Part shown: positions 6,098 through 15,800 of the stretch, in pieces
How the letters are laid out: each line of letters opens with the position of its first letter
Numbering within the stretch: position 1 is the stretch's first letter
Assembly (NCBI GenBank): GCA_023411615.1
Contig: JAEYOR010000045.1
Span: 1-23,031, forward strand
DNA from: Actinomycetes bacterium
Lineage (GTDB): Bacteria > Actinomycetota > Actinomycetes > Actinomycetales > Demequinaceae
Direction of reading: 5' to 3'
Length of the DNA: 23,031 nt
Program-made: the position numbers and the translations under genes
The notes under the pieces: generated by a model
Told to the model about the DNA's origin: nothing
What the model saw: the letters and a program-made list of their open reading frames with translations, nothing else
Databases searched by the model: none

Positions 6098-8812
6098 ATG
6101 ACCACCACCGCTCCTAACCCCGGTCCGGCTACTGCTGACGCTTCGAGCGTCCAGGCGCAGATTGACGCTCTCGTTGCAAACGCGCAGAAGGCGCTTGCCG
6201 AGTACGCGCGCTTCACGCAGGAGGACGTCAACTTCCTCGTGAAGAAGGCATCGGTCGCTGCACTGAACCAGCACGGCGAGCTCGCCGTACTCGCCGTTGA
6301 AGAGACTGGCCGCGGCGTCTTCGAAGACAAGGCCGTCAAGAACATTTTCGCCTGCGAGCACGTCACCCACTCGATGGCCCCCATGAAGACCGTGGGCATC
6401 ATCAACGAGGACCCGATTCGCGGCATCACCGAGATCGCGGAGCCCGTGGGTGTGGTGGCAGGTGTCACCCCGGTGACCAACCCGACGTCGACTGCGATCT
6501 TCAAGTCGCTCATCGCACTGAAGACCCGCAACCCGATCATCTTCGCGTTCCACCCGAGCGCACAGCAGTCCTCCGTTGCCGCCGCAAAGATCGTGCGCGA
6601 CGCCGCTATTGCTGCCGGCGCTCCCGAGCACTGCATCCAGTGGGTTGAGACCCCGTCGCTCGAGGCGACCGGTGCGCTCATGAACCACGACGGTGTCGCC
6701 CTCATTCTCGCCACCGGTGGAAACGCCATGGTGAAGGCGGCGTACTCCTGCGGAAAGCCGGCGCTCGGCGTCGGCGCGGGCAACGTGCCCGCTTACGTGC
6801 ACAAGTCCGCCAACCTGGACCGCGCCGTCAACGACATCATCATCTCCAAGGCCTTCGACAACGGCATGGTGTGCGCCTCCGAGCAGGCCGTCATCATCGA
6901 CAAGGAGGTCTACGAGGACGCGATGCGCCTCTTCAAGCGCCTCCACGCCTACAAGGTCACCAAGGACGAGAAGGCGAAGCTCGAAGAGTTCATCTTCGGC
7001 GTGACGGCAAACGGTGAGAACTGCGCTGGCGCCAAGCTCAACCCGAACGTCGTCGGCAAGAGCCCCCGGTGGATCGCCGAACAGGCCGGCTTCACCGTTC
7101 CCGAGGAGACCTCGATCATCCTCGTCGAGGTGTCGACCGTTGGTGAGTCCGAGCCGCTGACCCGCGAGAAGCTGTGCCCGGTACTCGCCGTGCTGAAGTC
7201 CAGCGACACCGAGCAGGGCCTCACCTACGCCGAGCAGATGGTCGAGTTCCACGGTTTGGGCCACTCCGCCGCGATCCACGCGACGGATGAGGCGCTCATC
7301 AAGGAGTTCGGCAAGCGCTGCAAGGCGATCCGCATCATTGTCAACGCCCCGTCGAGCCACGGCGGCATCGGCGACATCTACAACGCCTTCCTGCCGTCGC
7401 TGACCTTGGGCTGCGGCTCTTACGGTCACAACTCGGTGTCCAACAACGTCACCGCCGTGAACCTCATCAACGTCAAGCGCATCGGCCGGAGGAACAACAA
7501 CATGCAGTGGTTCAAGGTCCCGGCGAAGACGTACTTCGAGCCCAACGCGATCCAGTACTTGCACGACATGCACGGGGTTAACCGCGTCACGATCATCACG
7601 GACGCGACGATGACCCGCATCGGCATCGTTGACAAGGTGCTCGATGTGTTGAACCGTCGCGACAACCCGGTCTCGGTCCAGATCATCGACGATGTCGAGC
7701 CCGAGCCGTCGGTGGCCACCGTGCGCAAGGGCGCCGAGGTGCTCCGTGCCTTCAAGCCCGACACGATCATCGCGGTGGGCGGCGGTTCGCCGATGGACGC
7801 GGCAAAGGTGATGTGGCTGCTCTATGAGCACCCCGACATCGACTTCGCCGACCTGAAGGAGAAGTTCTTCGACGTCCGCAAGCGTGCCTTCCAGTTCCCC
7901 AAGCTGGGCGACCTGGCCTCGCTGGTCTGCATCCCGACCACGTCGGGTACCGGCTCAGAGGTGACGCCGTTCGCGGTGATCTCGGACCCGGAGAGCGGCC
8001 GCAAGTACCCGCTCGCGGACTACGCGCTCACGCCCACCGTGGCGATCGTGGACCCGGTGCTCACGGCCAACCTGCCCGCGCGGGTTGCTGCGGACTCCGG
8101 TATGGACGCTCTGACCCACGCCACCGAGGCCTTCGTTTCGGTGTACGCGAACGACTACACGGACGGTCTGTGCTTGCAGGCCATCAAGATGGTCTTCGAG
8201 TACATCGCTGAGTCGGTCAACGAAGGCGGCGAGGCCATCAAGGCTCGCGAGAAGATGCACAACGCGGCAACGATCGCCGGCATGGCGTTCGCCAACGCGT
8301 TCCTCGGTCTGGTGCACGCCATGTCGCACGTGACGGGCTCCACCTTCCACATCGCGCACGGCCGCACCAACGCCCTCTACCTGCCGCACGTGATCCGTTA
8401 CAACGGCAAGGTTCCCACCAAGCCCACCTCCTGGCCCAAGGCGGAGTCCTACGTGGCGCCGCAGCGCTACCAGGAGATCGCGAAGCACCTCGGCCTCCCG
8501 GCCTCGACCCCCGAAGAGGGTGTGGAGTCCTACGCCAAGGCGGTTGAGGAGCTGCGCGAGAAGGTCGGCATCGAGCGTTCCTTCAAGGAGGTCGGTGTGG
8601 ACGAGGCGGAGTTCATGGCCTCGCTCGACACCCTCGCGATGAACGCCTACGCGGACCAGTGCGCACCCGCCAACCCGCGCCTTCCGATCCTCGAGGACAT
8701 GAAGGTGATGATGGAGGCCGCGTACTACGGAATCACGTGGGACGAGGTCAAGGCACGTCGCGTCAGCGAGCCCGCCGCACCTGCGAAGGGCACCAAGAAG
8801 TCCGCTAAGTAA
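6098..8812 (+). CDS. adhE: Bifunctional acetaldehyde-CoA/alcohol dehydrogenase
   Basis: This protein reduces acetyl-CoA to acetaldehyde and then to ethanol, consuming two NADH, and normally forms cytoplasmic filaments (spirosomes). It has 904 residues against 891 in E. coli. The N-terminal aldehyde dehydrogenase half has the catalytic Cys259 in NGMVCASEQAVI and the VAGVTPVTNPTSTA segment. The C-terminal iron-dependent half has AVGGGSPMDAAK for NAD binding, TTSGTGSEVTPF, and iron ligands at D670, H674, H740 and H754, with the same spacings as D653, H657, H723 and H737 of E. coli. The start ATG follows GAGGAGG (6082-6088). The C-terminus has a short Lys/Ala tail. It forms a functional pair with pflBA, which supplies its acetyl-CoA, and its leader carries the repeat cluster described at 5929-6024. 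Confidence 0.97.
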   Translation: MTTTAPNPGPATADASSVQAQIDALVANAQKALAEYARFTQEDVNFLVKKASVAALNQHGELAVLAVEETGRGVFEDKAVKNIFACEHVTHSMAPMKTVGIINEDPIRGITEIAEPVGVVAGVTPVTNPTSTAIFKSLIALKTRNPIIFAFHPSAQQSSVAAAKIVRDAAIAAGAPEHCIQWVETPSLEATGALMNHDGVALILATGGNAMVKAAYSCGKPALGVGAGNVPAYVHKSANLDRAVNDIIISKAFDNGMVCASEQAVIIDKEVYEDAMRLFKRLHAYKVTKDEKAKLEEFIFGVTANGENCAGAKLNPNVVGKSPRWIAEQAGFTVPEETSIILVEVSTVGESEPLTREKLCPVLAVLKSSDTEQGLTYAEQMVEFHGLGHSAAIHATDEALIKEFGKRCKAIRIIVNAPSSHGGIGDIYNAFLPSLTLGCGSYGHNSVSNNVTAVNLINVKRIGRRNNNMQWFKVPAKTYFEPNAIQYLHDMHGVNRVTIITDATMTRIGIVDKVLDVLNRRDNPVSVQIIDDVEPEPSVATVRKGAEVLRAFKPDTIIAVGGGSPMDAAKVMWLLYEHPDIDFADLKEKFFDVRKRAFQFPKLGDLASLVCIPTTSGTGSEVTPFAVISDPESGRKYPLADYALTPTVAIVDPVLTANLPARVAADSGMDALTHATEAFVSVYANDYTDGLCLQAIKMVFEYIAESVNEGGEAIKAREKMHNAATIAGMAFANAFLGLVHAMSHVTGSTFHIAHGRTNALYLPHVIRYNGKVPTKPTSWPKAESYVAPQRYQEIAKHLGLPASTPEEGVESYAKAVEELREKVGIERSFKEVGVDEAEFMASLDTLAMNAYADQCAPANPRLPILEDMKVMMEAAYYGITWDEVKARRVSEPAAPAKGTKKSAK

Positions 8813-8843
8813 GGCGGATTACACCCTCTGAAAACACACACAA

Positions 8844-8875
8844 TGATGGGTCGGGACCAGGGTCCCGACCCATCA
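8844..8875 (+). terminator. adhE terminator, long perfect hairpin
   Basis: TGATGGGTCGGGACC (8844-8858) and GGTCCCGACCCATCA (8861-8875) are exact complements, giving up to 15 bp with the central bases forming the loop. CTGTTTCC follows. It begins 31 bases after the adhE stop and is the strongest terminator-like structure in the window. Confidence 0.8.
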
Positions 8876-9253
8876 CTGTTTCCTAGGGGCATGCTTGTGT
8901 GTGGGGAGACGTTGGGAGGGGACACCCAACGCCTCAAGGGGCCGGCGCAATGGGGAGCCGGCCCCTTTCCTCATGTCTGGGGCACGTCGCTACCCGGGAG
9001 CCGTGTGGACGTGCTCGATCCAGGAGTCAGAGCGGGTTCTCCGCGCACGTCTATTGCCTTGAGGACTGCCGAAGCCTTCGATCCACTTCGTCCTTTCTTG
9101 CAGCGCTCAGCCCCGCCGGTGTCCCGCACACGCAGGTCGTGATGATGCCCGGCATGCCGACAGGGCGCGGACGTCGTAGGTGCAACTGACCCGGTCGTAG
9201 GCGTAGGTCGAAGTCCCAGCGAAAACTGATGCGGTGCCTGCCGGGCAGGGCGT
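8876..9253. other. Gene-poor spacer with two further hairpins
   Basis: No convincing coding sequence, tRNA or tmRNA is seen between adhE and the accessory module; the open frames here lack ribosome sites and recognisable domains. Two perfect hairpins follow the adhE terminator: CGTTGGG/CCCAACG (8910-8916 with 8925-8931, 8-base loop) and AAGGGGCCGGC/GCCGGCCCCTT (8936-8946 with 8957-8967, 10-base loop). The second is followed by TCCT and may be a backup or bidirectional terminator. Between about 9160 and 9230 the minus strand can be read as a short piece resembling YD repeats (YAYD, TYD), which ends at a stop; it is too short to call a gene. Confidence 0.5.
9237..9249 (-). terminator. Weak hairpin after the immunity gene
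   Basis: CCTGC and GCAGG (9237-9241 and 9245-9249) flank a 3-base loop just past the immunity stop on the minus strand, with TTTT about ten bases further on. The stem is short, so this is a weak terminator candidate. Confidence 0.25.
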
Positions 9254-9844
9254 CTACGGAAAGAGCCCAGCGAAGGCACGCGCCTCTGCCCGGGAACGGC
9301 GGCGCATGTTCGCAGCGCTGTCAACCCTGGCCGCTTCGAGGTCATCGCTGATCGCCTCGAGCGCCGCCTGGACCACGGTGCTTTCTAGCAACTCCTCTTC
9401 GACGGCTGCCGAGTAGAGCTTCTGGATGCTTCCGTCACGTTGCTGAGCGCCATAGTCAGCCGCCTCGTACACCTGGCGAGCCGCCCACACCGCTTCCTGG
9501 GGATCGTCAGTCAGCCAGGCCCGCGCCGCGTAGGCGATGGCAGCGATCGCGTTCTGCGCGTAGCCCGCTTCCAAAACCCAGTCGTCATCTTCACGTGGAA
9601 CCAGCGACTCCGCCGTCTCCTGAACACCCACCAAGTCAGCGGAAGTACCGCAGACGACATCCCACACCGCGTCCAGAGCCCGCCTGAGCACCTGGACTTG
9701 TCCGGCAGACATCGGCACGCTCGTGGCGTAGCGCTCGACCAGCGGCCACAATCGCTCAGCACATGCTGCAGCGAACACCGCCCGCGCGGACCTACTGAGC
9801 TGGCGCGACTCGGCCGCAAGTTGCTCTTCGTTGTAGACGCGCAT
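9254..9844 (-). CDS. DUF416-like protein, probable immunity protein for the upstream Rhs toxin
   Basis: A soluble, Ala- and Glu-rich, mostly helical protein of 196 residues without signal peptide or membrane segment. I chose the ATG at 9844 (product begins MRVYNEEQLAAES) because GAGGTGG precedes it at good distance; a longer frame to 9928 would overlap the Rhs gene and lacks such a site. Residues 16-40 (LSRSARAVFAAACAERLWPL) and 53-66 (LRRALDAVWDVVCG), then the helix around 94-112, resemble the DUF416 family (E. coli YjaG: FMACLCERMYPN, RRILDLIWETL). Only two bases separate it from the Rhs stop codon, so the two are very likely cotranscribed and coupled. A small protein directly after a polymorphic toxin is usually its immunity factor; binding to this toxin is inferred, not shown. 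The family assignment is from motif memory. Confidence 0.72.
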   Translation of the reverse strand: MRVYNEEQLAAESRQLSRSARAVFAAACAERLWPLVERYATSVPMSAGQVQVLRRALDAVWDVVCGTSADLVGVQETAESLVPREDDDWVLEAGYAQNAIAAIAYAARAWLTDDPQEAVWAARQVYEAADYGAQQRDGSIQKLYSAAVEEELLESTVVQAALEAISDDLEAARVDSAANMRRRSRAEARAFAGLFP

Positions 9845-9846
9845 GG

Positions 9847-12800
9847 CTACCACCTCGCGGATCTTGGGCCCGTGAGGGTTGCCCCCTCGTTGCGCAAGAA
9901 GGTCTGGCAGGCAGGACAGATGTCCCAACTGGTGACGATCTCCTGGGGAGTGAGCCCGGCGCCGCGGGCACCGAGCACCGTGGTCACCTCTGCGTGTCCA
10001 GGGCCACCTGCCATCATCTCGCCCTCGCGAACCAGCGCACGCTGAGCCGGGCTCAGGTCCCGGACTCCGCCGCCGATGACAGTCGTCCCCTCCCGAGTCC
10101 CGAGTGCGGCTGTGGTCCGGCTCGTCTGTGCAATCGGGTCGAGAGCGCCGTGGACCTCCGCGACCCGCGTCTCCAGGTTCGCGGAGTTTGCGGCGGTTCG
10201 TGTTTGGGGGGTGAGTTTCTGGATGGCGTTGCGGAGCGGGGTGAGCGCGGACGTAACTGCGGGGCGTAGAGGTTGGATGGCTTTCCCGATGGCGGTGAAG
10301 ACGGGTCGGGCAACTGGTCCGGCAATCGCTCCGCCGGCGAGGCCGTACGCGGTGCCTGTGGCGACGGAGGTGAAGTAACCGCCGAGGCTTTGGCAGTCAG
10401 CTGGTGTGTTCTGTGTGTAGTCGATCGCGGAGTACACGGCTCCGGCGCCTGCCGAGCAACCGACAACTCCGCCAGGGCCGAACACTGCTGTGCATCCGAT
10501 AAAGACCGCGGTCGAGACGAGGAACTCGGGTGAAGAGACTTCCTCCCACACAGCACCAGCCGTGTCCGTCACGTCATCCCAGAAGTCTCCGAGTCCATAT
10601 AGGCCGAGGGGGTCCGTCCCCTGAAATGGGTTTCCCGAGGTGTAGGCATAAGGCATTCCGGTAACGCTCAGAATTGGATCGGCGCTTAAGAATGTGCCTG
10701 AGTTCGGGTCAAATACGCGATTGCGCAGGTAATATGTGCCAGATGGGTCGCGGTATTCGCCCGCAAACAGGAAGGACGTTGTGCTCGTTGCGCCCGATAC
10801 CGCACGCACGTCGCCGTACATGCCGTAATCAAATCGCGCCACAATATTGCCAGCATCGTCGGTGACTTCACGCGTAGAGCCGACGAGGTCGCCGTGGAGG
10901 AACTCGACGTCACCCGTGGCCGTGTCGACCTGAGCTATCGGAGCGGTTCCCGCTCCATAGACGTATTCGTAACGGCCGTCATCAAGCAAGAGCGGCACCG
11001 CGTGGACGGTGTCCCACACATAGTCCGCATCGACCTGCGTGCTACCGGTTGTACCAGTCGCGTTCACGCGGAGGCCACTTGAGTATTCGAAACTCAAGTC
11101 CAGGCCCGTCAAGGAGTCAGCAACACCGGTGAGTAATCCTTGCGCGTTCCACTCGTAGTTCTTTGTGAGATTCCCGTTAATCGACTCATTCAGCCTTTGC
11201 CCCGCCACGTCATGTTCGAACTGGATGGCGGTGCCTTCAACGGTCAGAGTCTCCGGAATGCCTGCGGCGCTCAAAGCGAGAACTCGCCCGTCAGGGAACG
11301 TCAACGGTTCGTGCGACCTTGAGAAGGTCGCGGCGGGGCCACTCGGTCCCAGCGGGGCGACGCGGCCAAGCGGATCAGTCACGAAGGTCTCGGTCAATGC
11401 CCCACGAGTAGGACGCGTCGTGGTGCGTCCCGTCAAGCGTCCTGACTGGTCGTATGCGTAGTCGAGGCTGAGCATCGGTTCGGCATCGGAGTGCATATCG
11501 ACACCTGTCAAGCGCCCCGCCATATCGTGGGTAAAGGTCGTATCCACACCGTTAGGGAAACTCGTTGCGTCGAGCACACCCCCAGGCGACCACTCATACG
11601 AGACCAAGCCCACGACGGAGGACGATACTTCGGTGAGGCGCCCGAGCAGATCGTGTTGACGATTCACCGTGGTGCCGGACGGGTACGTAATCGTCGTCAC
11701 CAGTCCTAACGCGTCGTATTCGTAACCAACGTCGCCGGTTGGGCCCTGTACTTCGATAACCCGGTCTAGCGCATCATACGTGTACGTCGTCACGCCCGCG
11801 GGCTCTGTCGCCGACACGACTCGGCCTGCCGCGTCGATCACCGATGATTGGAGCGAGCTTCCATCGACTCTCGTGCCGACCATGTAGCCGCGGGCGTCGT
11901 ACTCGTAACTAAAGATGGCACCGTCGGCCCCAGTCTGCTGGGTGAGGTAGCCCGCATTGAAGCTGGCGGTCGTTTCCCGACCGAGTACGTCGACAGCCCT
12001 AGTTTGCCTGCCGTCAGGATCGTATGAGTATGTACTCATGCGTCCCTGGGTGTCGGTCGTAGTGAGCACTCGCCCGAGAGCGTCATACGACGCAGTGGAC
12101 ACTGACGCGTCGGGGAACTCTGTCGCAATGAGTCGGCCCGCCGCGTCGTAGGTGTAAGTGGTGGCACGCCCTGCCGGATCCACCACTTGTGTGACTCGCC
12201 CTAGAGCGTCGTTGATGTAGGTCGTGACGCCGCCATCCGGGCCGGTTTGGGATGCTAGCCGTCCGCTCGCGTCGTACTGAAGTGTTGTCGTTCGACCGTC
12301 CGGATCAGTGACGGACGTGTGCTGATCCGAAGCGTTGTATGTGAACCAGGTGGTTCCGCCTTCAGGGTCGGTGAGGGCCACGACCCTGCCAAGGGCGTCA
12401 TACGCATACGACCACGCGGCCACGCCAGCGCGGGTCTCTTTTACCACCCGACTCATTCTGTCGTACTCGTAAGTGGTGATCTGCCCCGACGGATCGATCT
12501 CGGACACTGGTCGCCCCATTGAGTCATACGTAATCTCCGAGGTTCTACCGAGCGCATCAGTAGTCGAGATCATCCTTCCGCCAGTGTCGTACTCAAACGA
12601 AACGTACGAACCATCCGCACCGGTCACGGTGTCTAGCAGCCCGAGCGGTGTGTAGCTGTAGGACGTTGCAAAATTCGAGGGTTCTGCGCCCGGAAGCCAT
12701 GCGCGCGGGTCCCAACTCTTAACAGTGCGTCCAAGTTGATCTGCTTCGATGGCAGTGACTACCCCGCCGGGCGAAATTGAGGTTACCGGTGTCGAGTATG

Positions 12801-15800
12801 AGTCGTACGCGACGGTTCCCGTGTGACCCAAAGGATCGGTCGTGGCCGTCCGGCGTCCGAATGCATCCACCGTGTACGTGAACCTGTTGCCCAGAGGATC
12901 CGTAGCGGCTATTACGTTGTCTCGCTCGTCGTACTCGAACTCCGCGGCGCTTCCAAGTGAGTTTCGGACGCGCACCAGATTGCTACGGGCGTCGTAGTCG
13001 TAGGTCGTTGCCTCATTCCGAGAATTCACGACCTGACGCAGATTTCCTTCGACGTCGTATACAAAGTGCGTCACGCGGCCGCTTGGGTCGACCATTGATG
13101 CTGCCTGGTAACGCGTCGTATACGTGAACTGGGTTGTTGCGGCAATAGGTGTGCCGTAGGCGGTGGTTCGTGCGACTAGTCGAGACTTGTCATACTGCTC
13201 GAGTACCTGGCTGCCGTCAGGGTGGGTAATGAGAGTCGACGAGGCGCCGTAAGCGAATTGTGTAACACCACCGTCAGGTGCAGTCTGACGGATCACCCGC
13301 GATTGGGAGTCATAGACGTTCCATGTTGTCCCAGTCGCAGGTGGCGTCAGTGAGGTCACGCGATGGCTGGAATCGTAGTCATAGGATGTGCGGTTTCCAC
13401 CAGAACCTTCCACCGCGATGAGGTCACCCACAGCCGAGTATTCATAGGTCACCGACCGTCCTGCGCTATCGGCAATACCCTCAATCCGGCCGGCTTGATC
13501 GCGCCTCACCTCGATCCACCGGCCGTCGTCGCTCTGCATCCGCGCTAGGTTGTCGCCCAAGTAATGAAACGTGATTGCATTCCCGTTGAGATCGCTCACG
13601 CGGGTCACGTCTCCATCAGGGGAGAAGTCGAACTGCTCCTTCTGGCGCCGAATGAACCGGACACCGCCGTCAGGCTGGTCCTCAAGAGTGGCGAATACCT
13701 GACTCGGGGCCACCCACTCGCCAAGAGCGTTTCGAGCAAACACGACGTATGCGCCGTTCTCTTGGACAACTCGCGCGTAGGTAGCCCCCGCGATACTTGA
13801 ACCTTCGGGCACCTCCACATGCATTCCTGCGCCAGAAGTCCACCCATATCCCAGCCCGTTGTCAGATTCCCGTGCTGTGCTTGAGTACGAACGGGTCCAT
13901 GACAAGGCGGGACCGGCACCCTCGAGCCGCAGGTCTTCGTTGTTCTCAAAGAACTCGCCTGTAACAGTATTGACCGGGTCTCCAGCGCAACTCTGGACAC
14001 AGTTTTCGGCAGCATTGCCACCTGCCATTTGCTCCTGCGCGCCAATGCCCCCGGGGTAAAAGACAACGTTGCTGGTGGCGATGACATCGGTCATGCCATT
14101 GGAGAATCCCTCCAACCGGTAGTAGTAGCCCCCCTCGGGGATGTTCTGGCAAGATCGGTACGATGCGAAGAACTTGTACCCGGTGTACATGTAGAAAGAT
14201 CCCCAGCCGCCGGCTCCGGGACCGTAAAGCTTTGGCCGGTAACTGCTGTAATTGACGTTGTAGTTGGACTCGCCGACTAAGGAGATTCCCCCATTCTCAC
14301 CGGAGCACCATTTTGATGCTGGGCCCAACGCTGCTTCAACACGTGCGCGCACCACGTGCTGGATGGGCGTCGATGCAAGGCGCGGTCCTGATGGGTCGTC
14401 GGCAGGTGCTATAAAAGCCTCGACGCGACGAGGTTGAATGTTCTCGTCGAAACTGATGTTCGCGCCGCACTCAGTGCCAGCGTGCTCGTATGGAGATCCC
14501 ACGCACTTGTTTAGGATTTCTCCGCTTCCCACGTCTTTCACGTAGAGTGCGTAGTTTCCCCTCGTCGCGAACAGACTCTGCGACGAGGCCGCCCGGAAAG
14601 AGCCCGTATACCCCGGTGCAGGGCCTGTAAGAATCACTTGTGTTGGTGGCGCCTGAACGTCTCCTTCGGGAGGGGAACCCAGCACCACTTGCCCGGTGGG
14701 ATCCCCTGGAGGCACAGCGGCGTCGTTTACCGAACCGACGGGCCGCAGGCTTGACCAGACCAATGTCCACGGCATTGGCTCGACATTCACCGTGTTCGAA
14801 GTCGCCACGACACCGACGGTCGGCGACTCGAGCGAAGCTATTACGGCTACGTATCGGTGGGCCGTGATCGCGGGGTCGCCTCGCAGATATGTCCCGCACT
14901 TCCTCTCGCCACTTGGCATTGCTTGCCCGACGTCGCACGTGCTGACCGTTTGCCCAGTGTCCGCGTCTAGCAAATAGAGGCGCTTGCGCGGAGAGCCGTC
15001 GCGCAAGTCGCCGTTCACGTACGCACTAACGACGTAATCTTCGGTGGCCTCTACCACCGCGTGATCCGTCTCCAATCGGACTGACCACGGATCCACGCCA
15101 AGGAGCACTCGATTAGACTCCGCGATTTGATTCGAGGCGACGTCGGCGGCGGATGCTACCACCGCGAAGATTTCGGTGTTTTCGCCGGGGGGCGCCCCGG
15201 CTTTGGCAGTGCACGTGAAGTCGCTGCCATTTTGCACAAGGCTCGTACATGTCGCGACAACTTGGCTCTCGGGTGCGGTCACAAGGTAGATCTTGAACTG
15301 CGAGTACACCCGATTAATCTGCTGGTTCGCATGGATGGTCACGAGCGCTTTGCCATCGGGAGCAAGTTGTTGCCGGTCGACGTCCAAACTCAGCACCCAT
15401 GGCAAACTTGCCAGGGTCGCCTCATTTGAGTACACGAGAACGTCACCGCTGGCTTTGTCGTATAACTCTCCACGGTAAGTCCGGCTCGGTTCAGGCGTCC
15501 ACGCCTGGGACGTAGTGCATCGATAACCAGCGCTTGTTGATGTGACGGAATCGCATTCACGCGCAACAGCGCCTGTGCCGGTGTCGACTATGCGGACACC
15601 CCAGACATCTCGTACGTTCCACGGCAACTGGGAGATGAGAAGGTTGAGCTTCGCCGTTTCTCCAACGGCCACAAGTTGCTTATCGAGAGAGAGCGTCAAC
15701 TGCCATACCTCGGGCGTAACCCAATAGGTCTCCGACTCCGTTTGCGCGTGCCGAGCGACATAACCTGCTTGTTGCAGGCTTGTGAAACTGGTCGTGACGG

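Noticed and set aside
6059..7831. A 590-codon open frame antisense to adhE
   Set aside because: It is the mirror of a strongly supported adhE frame in GC-rich DNA, has a low-complexity His/Arg/Val-rich translation and no ribosome site.
8851..8866. GGGAC-N4-GTCCC (about 8853-8866), same spacing as the DosR-like box
   Set aside because: It is the inner part of the adhE terminator stem, whose symmetry extends well beyond it, and it lies downstream of the gene.
8843..9345. Open frames on both strands in the adhE-immunity spacer (for example 8843-9142 + and 8971-9345 -)
   Set aside because: No ribosome sites, translations without recognisable domains, and they run through the hairpins or into the immunity gene.
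10640..13640. Possible CRISPR array because of regular ~63-base periodicity
   Set aside because: The periodicity comes from YD-repeat codons in an open frame; units are diverged and have no repeat-spacer alternation.
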